Shown piece after piece: positions 34,201 through 44,780 of a stretch of DNA of 64,000 nucleotides. The translations under genes were made by a program, and so were the position numbers. Position 1 is the first letter of the stretch. Each line of letters opens with the position of its first letter. The stretch lies in assembly GCF_040869045.1 (NCBI RefSeq), contig NC_090320.1:254634978-254698977 (forward strand), in the 5' to 3' direction. Source of the stretch: Eurosta solidaginis (lineage: Eukaryota > Arthropoda > Insecta > Diptera > Tephritidae). The notes under the pieces are model-generated. The model was not told the origin of the DNA, searched no databases, and saw only the letters and a list, made by a program, of their open reading frames with translations.

Positions 34201-34243
34201 AATCCAGGAAATCCAGGAAATCCGACGGAGACTACGTAATTAA
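31241..34243 (+). CDS. Gag-Pol polyprotein up to RNase H (gypsy element)
   Basis: 1000 residues in one frame. The order is: a SAP-like motif (about 29-62, helix-extended loop-helix with MKIDQLKSVLSQRNL then SRAELVQRLL), a gag region (about 145-270), a CCHC zinc knuckle at 301-314 (CYNCKEVGHISSKC) with a second Cys cluster after it, aspartic protease DTG at 373-375, reverse transcriptase with YMDD at 682-685, and RNase H (HTDASS, Asp 831). Gag and Pol are fused without a frameshift. The gag part reads IPEFD directly into SRLRGVARMW, shorter than usual, which suggests an in-frame internal deletion. The frame ends at 34241-34243, and integrase continues in another frame. The start is the first ATG that includes the SAP motif, after a 455-base leader. 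Confidence 0.9.
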   Translation: MGGNQKPKQNKVQSEMQQNDQYEVFKIADMKIDQLKSVLSQRNLATTGSRAELVQRLLDNNGSDEIEVQVPPVMSRANSNANVSAGSNIQEQINELRGALDNIVALLQQSVSNQNVQNEPSRESVTTPMTTTSLQSGNGRKESIKEISETIPEFDSRLRGVARMWLDAQPRVHTSWNDFSNDLVAEFGVHFDEAQIHRVMGENVRKSNERINDYCFRICALGRQYRLSESAIINYIRAGLQHRELQIAIAAMRFKTVKEMREVIEDYLSNRNKISEVKTRNVSVNGQEQQTQQTTKSSIKCYNCKEVGHISSKCPKPQRRARCVDCSKVHAKNEPQNCGKRGYDVRRTEMSKLDQCFTKPIEVGSETFKAFIDTGSQCSMVRSSVAKTLNMTLDKCQTQLNGFGGGSQVIQEMCTLNIKIGKANVNAIFYVVDDVLLQTDFLIGQDILMYKSVKFEVNDGKSILASKRVVVDGSRNFDVGQLVADIQDQSNRSKVYAVLEEFGDLFAEGLNGIGKTNLIEMTIELNDNKIIAQSPYRIPAPKKALVTEMINELETNDIITKSESEYASPLVLVKKKDGGDRLCVDYRRLNQLMIKEIFPVPNIEERLYEAKQYKLFTVLDLNSGYYQIPIATSSRKFTAFITPDGSYEFKRMPFGLKNAPIAFQRLMAKVQDKTKPGDMLLYMDDILVGGNSVDEMVDKLRRVLSALRQAGLTLNAKKCTFLKTSITFLGHEITPDGITPGEVKTQAISEFAIPKNVNDVRRFLGLSGYFRKFVPGFALISEPLRTLLRKGVDFHWSLEQSKAYTQLQRALTSKPILTAYRVDAEHELHTDASSIGLAGVLMQREGDDIKPVAYYSRATSPSEKKFHSFELEALAVVESLERFRHYIYGKSIVVRTDCNAIQTAMKKKELIPRIARWWLKIQDYDIDIQHRPGRRMEHVDALSRAPVEESIESDTAHLRISKVVIDETDWLFSMQLQEDTLRGIINEIQEIQEIRRRLRN

Positions 34244-35447
34244 CGATAATAGGCTATTTCGGCGAGTAGACCACAAATCGTTATGGGTCGTCCCTAAGAC
34301 CCTAAGGTATCGAGTAACGCAAGACGCTCACGACCGTGCTGGACACATGGGGGTGGAGAAGACAATACAACGACTAATGGATCACCTCTGGTTTCCCAGG
34401 ATGCGCAACTACGTTAAAAACTACTTAAAATCTTGCGTGGAGTGTGCATTCTACAAGCATAAGGGTGGGAAAATGGAAGCCCAGTACCATTTCGACGATA
34501 TTGAGCCCATCCCATTTAAAACTGTTCACATGGACCACCTCGGACCGTTCCCCAAGAGCACTAAGCGAAATGAACATCTCTTGGTCATCGTCGACGCGTT
34601 CACCAAGTTTACTACTCTGCGAGCAGTAAAGAACACGTCCACTAAATGCGTAATTGATATATTGAATGATGTAAGTAGTTTCATAGGCATGCCCGAGCGA
34701 GTTGTCACCGATCGCGGAACAGCATTTACCTCGCGTGATTTCAAGAGACACTGCGACGACAACAATGTCAAACATATTCTAACTGCGGTGCGAACGCCTC
34801 GAGCAAATGGTCACGCCGAACGAACCAATCGCACCATATTATCGATGCTTCTCCCAACCACAGAAAACGACAGGCACTGGGATGAAAATATCCGCAACGT
34901 CCAGTGGTGCATCAATACCATGAACAATTCAACTACGCATTGTACTCCCTATGAGTTACTATATGGGTTTCAACCACGCGATATCCTGAAGAACAAAATT
35001 GTCTCTAGCCTACATAACAGCGACTATCTTAGCGACGAGGAACTCCAAAACATTCGAACTACCGCAGCGTCGCGAGTTAACGACCAACGAGCAGCCGCTA
35101 AGCTACGATTCGATAGAAAATGTGTAAAACCAACGTGTTTTGAGGAAGGCGATTTAGTACTTGCTCAAAATGAACCTCCTAGCACTGGGTGTTCACGGAA
35201 ACTCGAGCCTCGCTTTAAAGGCCCGTTCATTGTCACGAAGGTTCTCGACATAGACCGATACGTGATTGAAGATTTACCAAAATCAAAACGCTCACAAAAA
35301 CATTATACATCTATCTTTTCTGCCAATAAATTAAAAAGGTGGTGCTCATTACCACCCGAAGAAGGAATCGATGATGAACTTGATCGAGACTCTGATCCTG
35401 GTTGCGGTAACGAGGTCGTTCCCATTGAGTCGGATGGCCGACTGTAA
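34230..35447 (+). pseudogene. Integrase region of gypsy pol, +1 shifted frame
   Basis: Integrase inserts the cDNA copy into the chromosome. It begins in the phase of 34230 after a one-base frameshift beside three 9-bp GAAATCCAG-type repeats. The HHCC zinc domain is visible (AHDRAGHMG then CVECAFYK), then the DDE core (HMDHLGPF, VTDRGTAF, NGHAERTNR) and a GPY/F-type C-terminal module (KGPFIVTKVLDIDRYVI). The first ATG in this phase is 34347, after the zinc-binding histidines. The stop TAA (35445-35447) lies inside the first bases of the right LTR, so there is no 3' untranslated spacer. Apart from the frameshift the region looks intact. Confidence 0.88.
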
Positions 35448-35706
35448 GCAACCCTACTATCGAATTAACAATAGCGACCCTGTTGTCACTCTCACTGGCA
35501 ACCCAGTTGAAACATGGCGATACGAATCAAATTAACGAAGGACAGTAGTAGTTAACGAGAAAGCGAAGCGTACCAATCGGAGAAACTAAAAACGTAAAAT
35601 CTCATTCTATTAATTAATTTGAAATATAATATTAAACTCTGTAATTGAATTGTTGAATTAAAAACCAGTTCCTCAAATCTAAGAAACAATCTAAAATGTT
35701 TCTATA
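35443..35706 (+). repeat. Right LTR of the gypsy element
   Basis: 264 bp, matching the left LTR except at one site. Its first five bases also supply the pol stop codon. Confidence 0.92.
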
Positions 35707-36488
35707 TATTGTACAAACGCATTCTAGAGTTACCCCTGGTCCACCTTTATGCCGATATCTCGAAAAGACGACCACCTAACCAACAACCACCACTCCCTTT
35801 TAAAACCCTCATTAATACCTTTAATTTGATACCCATATTGTACAAACACATTCTAGAGTCACCCTGGTCCACGTTTATGGCCATATCCCGAAAAGGCGTC
35901 CACCCCTAGAACTAAGGCCCACTCCCTTTTAAAATACTCATTAACAACTTTCGTTTGATACCCATATTGTACAAACACATTCTAGCGTCACGCCTGGCCC
36001 ACTTGTATGATGATATCTCGAAAAGGCGTCCACCTATAGAACTTAGGCTCACTCCCTTTTAATATACTCATTAACACCTTTCATTTAATACCCATATCGT
36101 ACAAAAAAAATCGAGAGTCACCCCTGGCCCACCTTTATGGCGATATCTTGAAAAGGCGTCCTCCTATAGAACTAAGGCCAACGCCCTTTCAACATACTCA
36201 TTAACACCTTTCATTTGATACCCATATCGTACAAACAAATTCTAGAGTCAGGCCTGGTCCACCTTTATGGCGATATCCCTAAATGGCGTCCATCTATAGA
36301 ACTATGACCCACTCCCTCTTAAAATACTCTTTAATACCTTCCATTTGATACACATGTCATACAAACACATTCCAGGGTTACCCTAGGTTCTTTTTACTAC
36401 ATGGTGATTTTCCCTTATTTTGTCTTCACAGCTCTCAACTGAGTATTTAATGTTCGGTTACACCCGAACTTAGCCTTCCTTACTTGTT

Positions 36489-39400
36489 ATACTCAGTTGA
36501 GCAGAGCTCACAGAGTATATAAAATTTTATTGGATAACGGTTGGTTGTACTTATATAAAGGAATCGAGATAGATATAGACTTCCATATATCAAAATAATC
36601 AGGATCGAAAAAAATTTGATTGAGCCATGTCCGTCCGTCCGTTAACACGATAACTTGAGTAAATTTTGAGGTGTCTTAATGAACTTTGGTATGTAGGTTC
36701 CTGAGCACTCATCTCAGATCGCTATTTAAAATGAACGATATCGGACTATAACCACGCCCACTTTTTCGATATCGAAATTTCGAAAAACCGAAAAAGTGCG
36801 ATAATTCATTACCAAAGACATATAAAGCGACAAAACTTGGTAGATGAGTTCAACTTATGACGCAGAATAGAAAATTAGTAAAATTTTGGACAATGGGCGT
36901 AGCACCGCCCATTTTTAAAAGAAGGTAATTTAAAATTTTGCAAGCTGTAATTTGTCAGTCGTTGAAGATATCATGATGAAATTTGGCAGGGATATTACTC
37001 CTATTACTATATGTGCTTTTAATAAAAATTAGCAAAATCGGAGGACCACGCCCACTTTAAAAAAAAAGTTTTTTAAAGTAAAATTTTAACAAATAATGTA
37101 ATATTTTTACAGTATATAAGTAAATTATGTCAACATTCAACTCCAGTAATGATGTGGTGCAACAAAATACAAAAATAAAAGAAATTTTCAAAATGGGCGT
37201 GGCTCCGCCCTTTTTCATTTAATTTGTCTAGGATACTTTTAACGCCATAAGTCGAACAAAAATTAACCAATCCTTTTGAAATTTGGTAGGGGCATAGATT
37301 TTATGACGTTAACTGTTTTCTGGGAAAACGGGCGAAATCGGTTGATGCCGCGCCCAGTTTTTATACAGAGTCGTCCGTCTGTTCTTCCGCATGGCCTTTA
37401 ACATGATAACTTGAGCAAAAATTTACATATCTTTAATGAACTTAGTTCACGTACTTACTTGAACTCACTTTATCTTGGTATGAAAAATGAACGAAATCCG
37501 ACAATAACCACGCCCACTTTTTCGATATCGAAAATTACGAAAAATGAAAAAAATGCCATAATTCTATACCAAATACAAAAAAGGGATGAAACATGGTGAG
37601 GTAATTGGATTGGTTTATTGACGCGAAATATAACTTTAGAAAAAACTTTATAAAATGGTTGTGACACCTTCCATATTAAGTAGAAGAAATGAAAAACTTC
37701 TGCAGGGCGAAATAAAAAACCCTTAAAATCTTGGCAGGTATTACATATATAAATAAATTAGCGGTATCCAACAGATGATGTTCTGGGTCACCCTGGTCCA
37801 CATTTTGGTCGATATCTGGAAAACGCCTTCAAGTATACAACTACCACAACTCGCTTTTAAAACTCTGATTAATACTTTTATTTTGATACCCTTATCGTAC
37901 AAACACATTCTAGAGTCACCCCTGGTCCACCTTTATGGCGATATCTCGAAAAGGCGTCCACCTATAGAACTAAGCCCCACGCCTTTTTAAAATACTCATT
38001 AACACCTTTCGTTTGATACCCATATTGCACAAACGAATTCTAGAGTCACCCCTGGTCCACCTTTATGGCGGTATCTCGAAACGGCGTCCATCTATGGAAC
38101 TAAGGATTAATCCCTTTTAAAATACCCATTAACACCTTTCTTTTGATACCCATATTGTACAAACAAATTCTAGGGTCACCCCTGGTCCACCTTTATGGCG
38201 ATATTTCGAAACGACGTCCACCTATAGAACTAAGGCCCACTCCCTTTTAAAATACTCATTAACACCTTTCGTTTGATGCCCATATTGTACAAACAAATTC
38301 TAGGGTCACCCCTGGTCCACCTTTATGGCGATATCTCGAAACGGCGTCCACCTATGGAACTAAGGATTACTCCCTCTTAAAATACCCATTAACACCTTTC
38401 TGTTGATACCCACAATGTACAAACAAAGTTTAGGGTCACCCCTGCTCCACCTATATGGCGATATCTCGAAACGGCGTCCACCTGTGGAACTAAGGATTAC
38501 TCCCTCTTAAAATACCCATTAACACCTTTCTTTTGATACCCATATTGTACAAACAAATTCTAGGGTCACCCCTGGTTCACCTTTATGGCGATATCTCGAA
38601 ACGGCGTCCACCTATGGAACTAAGGATTACTCCCTTTTAAAATACTCATTAACACCTTTCGTTTGATGCCCATATTGTACAAACAAATTCTAGGGTCACC
38701 CCTGGTCCACCTTTATGGCGATATCTCGAAACGGCGTCCACCTATAGATCTAAGGCCCAGTCCCTTTTAAAATACTCATTACTCCCTCTTAAAATACACA
38801 TTAACACCTTTCTTTTGATACCCATAATGTACAAAAAAATTTTAGGGTCACCCCTGCTCCACCTATATGGCGATATCTCGAAACGGCGTCCACCTATGGA
38901 ACTAAGGATTACTCCCTCTTAAAATACCCATTAACACCTTTCTTTTGATACCCATATTGTACAAACAAATTCTAGGGTCACCCCTGGTTCACTTTTATAG
39001 CGATATCTCGAAACGGCGTCCACCTATGGAGCTAAGGATTACTCCCTTTTAAAATACTCATTAACACCTTTCTTTTGCCACCCATATTGTACAAACAAAT
39101 TCTAGGGTCACCCCTGCTGCGCCTTTATGGCGATATTTCGAAACGACGTGCACCTATAGAACTAAGGCCCACTCCCTTTTAAAATACTCATTAACACCTT
39201 TCGTTTGATGCCCATATTGTACAAACAAATTCTAGGGTCACCCCTGGTCCACCTTTATGGCGATATCTCGAAACGGCGTCCACCTATAGATCTAAGGCCC
39301 AGTCCCTTTTAAAATACTCATTACTCCCTCTTAAAATACACATTAACACCTTTCTTTTGATACCCATAATGTACAAAAAAATTTTAGGGTCACCCCTGCT

Positions 39401-40409
39401 CCACCTATATGGCGATATCTCGAAACGGCGTCCACCTATGGAACTAAGGATTACTCCCTCTTAAAATACCCATTAACACCTTTCTTTTGATACCCATATT
39501 GTACAAACAAATTCTAGGGTCACCCCTGGTTCACTTTTATAGCGATATCTCGAAACGGCGTCCACCTATGGAGCTAAGGATTACTCCCTTTTAAAATACT
39601 CATTAACACCTTTCTTTTGCCACCCATATTGTACAAACAAATTCTAGGGTCACCCCTGCTCCGCCCTTATGGCGATATTTCGAAACGACGTCCACCTATA
39701 GAACTAAGGCCCACTCCCTTTTAAAATACTCATTAACACCTTTCGTTTGATGCCCATATTGTACAAACAAATTCTAGGGTCACCTCTGGTCCACCTTTGT
39801 GGCGATATCTCGAAGCGGCGTCCACCTATGGATCTAAGGATTATTCCCTTTTAAAATATTAATTAACACCTTTCATTTGATACCCATATCGTACAAACAA
39901 ATTCCAGAGTCAGCCCTGGTCCACCTTTATGGCGATATCTCGAAAAGGCGTCCACCTGTAGAACTAAGCCACACTCCCTTTTAAAATACACAGAACACCT
40001 TTCATTTGATACCCATACCGTACACACAAATTCTAGAGTCATCCATGGTCCACCTTTATGGCGATATCTCGAAAAGGCGTCCACCTATAGAACTAAGGCC
40101 CACTCCCTTTTAAAATACTCATTAACACCTTTCATTTGACACCCATAACGTACAAACGCATTCTAGAGTCAACCCTGATCCACCTTTATGGCTATATCCC
40201 TAAATGGCGTCCACCTATAGAACTATGGCCCACTCCCTCATAAAATACTCTTTAATACCTTCCATTTGATACACATGTCATACAAACACATTCCAGGGTT
40301 TCCCTCGGTTCATTTTCCTACATGGTTATTTTCCCTTATGTTGTCACCATAGCTCTCAACTGAGTATGTAATGTTCGGTTACACCCGAACTTAACCTTCC
40401 TTACTTGTT
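36489..40409 (+). mobile_element. Subterminal-inverted-repeat element with ~130-bp array, copy 2
   Basis: It begins immediately after copy 1 (36488|36489) with ATACTCAGTTGAGCAGAGCT and ends CTTGTT at 40409 with the same hairpin (GTTCGG...CCGAAC near 40375). The body 36489-37770 repeats the copy 1 body at high identity. The array 37870-40310 holds about 19 units of ~130 bp. Inside it, a 542-bp higher-order block is duplicated: TCTAAGGCCCAGTCCC occurs at about 38749 and again 542 bases later. It is not interrupted, so it gives the best full view of the family (3.9 kb). Open frames within are repeat translations. Confidence 0.87.
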
Positions 40410-40640
40410 TTAAGTTAAATTTAGCTTTTTTTAAATCACATTTAACTTTTTTCAGTTAAAATGGAACTTGTCTCATATCTAATGAAACTTTTTACAAATC
40501 AAAGAAAACTTTTTTCAAGGCAAATTATATTTTGTTTTAATCAAATGAAACTTCTTTTTAAATCAAATTAAGCTTCTTTCAAGTTAATTGAAACTTTTTT
40601 TAATCAAAAATAAACTTTTTACCATTTTTTTTAGTCAAAT
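40410..40640. repeat. Degenerate ~20-25-bp minisatellite (right part)
   Basis: Continuation of 28141-28479: AAATCAAATTAAGCTTCTTTC-like units of variable length. Confidence 0.7.
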
Positions 40641-40765
40641 GAACCTGATGACAATTTGTGGGTGGGACGCAACAAATTATATGGGGTTACAATGAAATGA
40701 CAGCCCTTGGTGGGGAAAAATCCCGAGTCACCCCGGTACATAGAAGCAGCTGCCTTAGGAAGTGA
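40641..40765 (-). mobile_element. Fragment of the jockey-like LINE 5' leader
   Basis: Shares GACGCAACAAATTA, ATGAAATGACAG, GGGAAAAATCCCGAGT and GGTACATAGAA with 24425-24545 in the same order and orientation. Confidence 0.75.
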
Positions 40766-41355
40766 ATGAACTTCAGACAAGTCACTGAAACTTGCAGTTA
40801 CCTAACCAAAGAGCTTTAATGTTTGTACTTGTTTTCGCGCATAATTTACGCCGTTTTTACACTAACAGCATAGTTTCTATATTTATTTGTATATTCCTTT
40901 TTCATTGCAGTTTAATTTGATTTTAAAAAAGTTTAAGTAGAACTTCACTTATAATTGCTGTTTTGGTTGTGAAGCATTCCTTAACTAACGTCATAGTGAC
41001 GTTTCGAAACTGCTTATATAGTGAGCATTGTAGCCGAAAGGATCAGCGGGTCTAGAAACTTGTTTGAAAAAAAAAAATTTTGTTACTAATTTCAAGTTTT
41101 ATTATCTATTTAGCCGTGCTGTAATGGAATGTCCCATGTATCCATTTCATCAAATTATAAACGTGCATAATGCTAAAAAAAATACCTATATACGTGTATG
41201 CACACCATTTTGTAGATAATTGGCTATTTAAAATGCATTTTTCCTCCATTTCTTGAAGTGCAATCATAAAAACGGATGTTGGTACTTTGGTTGTTGCAGT
41301 TAATTTGGTGCTCACTTTACCAGACAAGATGAGATGAGATAAGATATTAAGACAA
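40766..41355. other. AT-rich spacer, nothing recognised
   Basis: No protein-like frame. A short minus-strand frame (41106-41327) is unremarkable. Confidence 0.55.
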
Positions 41356-43426
41356 TCTAATATATAAAATTAGTCTGTCACGGTTTTAGAGGCTGAACTA
41401 CTCCGAAACGGCTGAACCGATTCTCATGAAATTTTGTGAGCATATTGGGTAGGTCTGACAATCGGCCAACGTCTACCTTTTTTTCGCTAGGTGCCTAGGG
41501 TCTTGAGATCAAAACGTGGACCCGGGTACCCCTAGAATGTGTTTATACAATATGGATATCAAATTAAAGCTGTTGATGAGTGCTATAGTACAGGATAATT
41601 TTCATACCCCTAGGTGACCAGGGTCTCGATATATAGGCCAAAACGTGGACCCGGGTACCCCTAGAATGTGTTTATACAATATGGATATCAAATTAAAGCT
41701 GTTGATGAGTGCTATAGTACAGGATATTTTGCATACCCCTGGGTGACCAGGGTCTCGATATATAGGCCAAAACGTGGACCCGGGTACCCCTAGAATGTGT
41801 TTATACAATATGGATATCAAATTAAAGCTGTTGATGAGTGCTATAGTACAGGATAATTTTCATACAACTGGGAGGCTAGGGTCTCGAGATATAGCCCAAA
41901 ACGTGGACCCGGGTACCCCTAGAATGTGTTTATACAATATGGATATAAAATGAAAGCTGTTGATGAGTGCTATAGTACATGATAGTTTTCATTCAACTGG
42001 AAGGCTGGGATCTCGAGATATAGCCCAAAACGTGGACCCGGGTACCCCTAGAATGTGTTTATACAATATGGATATCAAATTAAAGCTGTTGATGAGTGAT
42101 ATAGGACAGGATAATTTGCATACAACTGGAAGGCTAGGGTCTCGAGATATAGCCCAAAACGTGGACCCGGGTACCCCTAGAATGTGTTTATACAATATGG
42201 ATATAAAATGAAAGCTGTTGATGAGTGCTATAGTACATGATAGTTTTCATTCAACTGGAAGGCTGGGATCTCGAGATATAGCCCAAAACGTGGACCCGGG
42301 TACCCCTAGAATGTGTTTATACAATATGGATATCAAATTAAAGCTGTTGATGAGTGCTATAGTACAGGATAATTTTCATACAACTGGGAGGCTAGGGTCT
42401 CGAGATATAGCCCAAAACGTGGACCCGGGTACCCCTAGAATGTGTTTATACAATACGGATATCAAATGAAAGCTGTTGATGAGTGCTAGAGTACAGGATA
42501 ATTTTCATACAACTGGGAGGGTAGGGTCTCGAGGTATAGCGCAAATCGTGGAAAAGGGTACCCCCAGAATGTGTTTATACAATATGGATATCAAATGAAA
42601 GCTGTTGATGAGTGATATAGGACAGGATAATTTGCATACAACTGGAAGGCTAGGGTCTCGAGATATAGCCCAAAACGTGGACCCGAATACACCTAGAATG
42701 TGTTTTTACATTATGGGTATCAAATTGAAGCTGTTGATGTATGCTTTAGTACAGAGTAAGTTTTACACCGCTGGGTGACTACGGTCTCGACATATAGGCA
42801 AAAACATGGATCCGGATACCCCTAGAATATGTGTGTATTATGGATATCAATTGAAAGCTGTTGCTGAGAGCACTAAAGTTCATTGTAATATTCGATTTAG
42901 TCGCAGCAACCTGGCAAAACTGATAAATATGCATGCGAAGCTGAAATAAAGACAATAATTAATAATACCTACATACCTATTTACATACGTCCTATTCGAT
43001 TTGCCTGAAATTTCTTATATAAATTTGCCTATATTAGTATTTACGCTGCTTTTTTCCGGGAAGTATACCAGAAACGGACTGGGACTGGGATTAGGACTAG
43101 GACTGGGACTGAGACTGACTTGGATTGGGACTGGGACTGAGACTCCGAATGGGACTGGAACAAAATATATACCACCCTCTGGGTCTGGCAATAAGAGATG
43201 AAGAAGAAGGAGGAAAACTTGAGATAAGATAAAAGAGAGAAAGAGACTGAGAAAGAAATAGAATGAGACGAAGATGGAGATGAAGCGAAAAAGACGGAGG
43301 GAGGAGTGAATAAAAAGATTAGGAAACAGTGTAGAGAGGTAGGGCAGAGTTATACGGAAAAAGCTTATTAAACTGTATGCAGATAGGCTAAATTTAGGGC
43401 AGAACAACGTCTGCCGGTTCTGCTAG
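41356..43426 (+). mobile_element. Non-autonomous Helitron, 2071 bp, with ~129-bp tandem array
   Basis: It starts TCTAATATATAAAATTAG directly after an A and ends CTAG directly before a T, the canonical Helitron A|TC...CTRR|T insertion. A perfect 6-bp-stem hairpin (GGCAGA-ACAACG-TCTGCC, 43398-43415) lies 11 bases before the end. Inside are about 11 tandem units of ~129 bp between 41518 and 42850 (GGACCCGGGTACCCCTAGAA...), then a GGGACT-type minisatellite (~43075-43165) and a purine-rich tract (~43190-43345). No Rep/helicase frame is present, so it depends on an autonomous partner. Confidence 0.9.
41518..42850. repeat. ~129-bp tandem array inside the Helitron, about 11 units
   Basis: CTAGAATGTGTTT recurs at ~41531, 41660, 41788, 41918, 42048, 42177, 42306 and 42435, then in decayed form to ~42821. 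The central units are nearly identical and the last two are diverged. The unit is homologous to the ~130-bp unit of the elements at 28480-40409 and 60625-64000. Confidence 0.92.
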
Positions 43427-43429
43427 TTT

Positions 43430-43799
43430 TTTATATATCGTATTTGTGACTAGTAGATTGTTGTTGATTTTAATATGTACGATAGTCTATAAACAGACAC
43501 CTTTAAATGTATACATTTTGTTGAAGGAAGTGAGTAACAACGTCAGAAGGAATTTGTGAGAATCATTTGGATTTTATCAATTAAAAAAAATTGTAATTTT
43601 TTTTTTTCCCCTGAAAATATCTAAGCGTATTTGGAACAAGTTCTTATGCTTCAGGTTTAGTTCTGAACCAGAAATTTTTATCACAAGTTACTGATTTCTA
43701 TACTGGGTAAGCGTAAGTGTGGTCAATATATTGCAGTGTAATGTGAAAGAAATGTACGTGGTAGACCTGAAATGAGAGAGTTCAGACAACAGTTGTTTA
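43430..43799. other. AT-rich spacer, nothing recognised
   Basis: No gene or repeat family recognised. Confidence 0.55.
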
Positions 43800-44780
43800 G
43801 CGAAGTGTTAACCGTTTGTTGTTTCGGTTTGTTATCGACGAGCTATTGGTTGCTATAGCTGTGCTCTCCACGAAGTATAGACGAGTTATCGAAGTGATTA
43901 TAATTTGCCATCGATAACAAAGGTTACTGATTTATTCGTTATCAAAAACTTAACGACTTTTTATTGAAAGTTATCGACTATTTATCGATATTTTATTGAA
44001 AAGCTATTTGTCGATATATTAACGAAATTTTATTTAATATTCATAGTTATGTTATGAAAAAATGTTCTATTTGCTACCAAAATCTGATCCGTTTTTAATC
44101 AATGACTTATCTATTTGATATCAAAAGAATATCGATTTGTTATAAAAAACTAGTCGATTTATCAACGAAAATATATATGGAATATTCATCGAAAAGTTAC
44201 TAATATCTTATCGATAAGTTAAAGGGTATCTATCGAAGTATTATCAATTTTTTATCAAAAATTTATCGAGTTCCTATCGGAAAGTTATTGGTTATAGATA
44301 TATTTATTTCGAAAGTGTTTATCGAAAAGCTGGCGAATACCTATCGATTTATTATCAACATTTTATCGATTTTGTACCGACATCTTACCAAAAAATTTTA
44401 TTTTTGTTATCGAACGTTGTCGGTTTGTAATCAAAAACTTGTCAAATTGTTATCAAAATGTAATCGATTCATTATCAAGAAGTTGTTAATTTTTTTGGCG
44501 GAACGCCACCAATTTTTGATTTCCATGCTGTCGAATAATTATGAAGTATTTAGAGAAGAAATTAGAGATTTCTTATCAAAAAATTATCGATATATTGTCG
44601 ACTTATTATAGGAGTGTACTGAATTTGTGTTTGGCGTGTGATCATCGTAGCTATTGATTTTTAATCGAATAAGTTTCGATTTTTTATGGAAAAGTTATCG
44701 ATTTAATACCGATAAACTATCGAGTTCATACCTTATCGCTGTTGGTTTTCTTTTGGCTTGCTATTGAATTTATTCTAATA
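43800..44780. repeat. Degenerate TTATCGA-rich satellite, ~1 kb
   Basis: Dozens of TTATCGA, ATCGAT and GTTATCAAAAA motifs at irregular 15-30-base spacing. Three perfect TATCGATA palindromes occur at 43983-43990, 44209-44216 and 44585-44592. The array is old and diverged, and the open frame at 44288-44611 is a repeat translation. Confidence 0.75.

Larger units (their letters stand above)
30522..35706 (+). mobile_element. Ty3/gypsy LTR retrotransposon, 5185 bp, young insertion
   Basis: Two 264-bp LTRs (30522-30785 and 35443-35706) flank gag-pol. The 4-bp target duplication TATT (30518-30521 and 35707-35710) restores one ~130-bp repeat unit of the host array when the element is removed. The LTRs start TGTAAGCAA and end TTTCTATA, and differ at one position seen (30740 G versus 35661 A). 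Gene order is gag, protease, RT, RNase H, integrase, with no envelope ORF. Integrase features lean toward the mdg3/micropia-like group, but I would not assign a lineage without a tree. I see no textbook primer-binding site or polypurine tract. Confidence 0.93.
28480..36488 (+). mobile_element. Subterminal-inverted-repeat element with ~130-bp array, copy 1 (split by gypsy)
   Basis: It starts ATACTCAGTTGAGCAGAGCT and ends ...GTTCGGTTACACCCGAACTT...TTACTTGTT. TACTCAGTTGAG near the start and CTCAACTGAGTA near the end (~36438) are perfect 12-bp subterminal inverted repeats. GTTCGG-TTACAC-CCGAAC near the end forms a hairpin. The left ~1.26 kb is a body with two diverged direct repeats (CCACGCCCACTTTTTCGATA at ~28770 and ~29473). 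Next comes a tandem array of ~130-bp units (GATACCCATAT ... GTACAAAC ... TCTAGAGTCACCCCTGG ... GGCGATATCTCGAAAAGGCG), interrupted at 30522-35706 by the gypsy element. No transposase frame is present. This architecture resembles Helentron-associated/DINE-1-like elements; that assignment is an inference. Confidence 0.85.

Noticed and set aside
41602..42469. Frames in the Helitron array on both strands
   Set aside because: The ~129-bp unit is a multiple of three in places, giving repetitive chance frames.
44288..44611. 107-codon plus-strand frame
   Set aside because: Lies wholly in the TTATCGA satellite. The composition follows the repeat.
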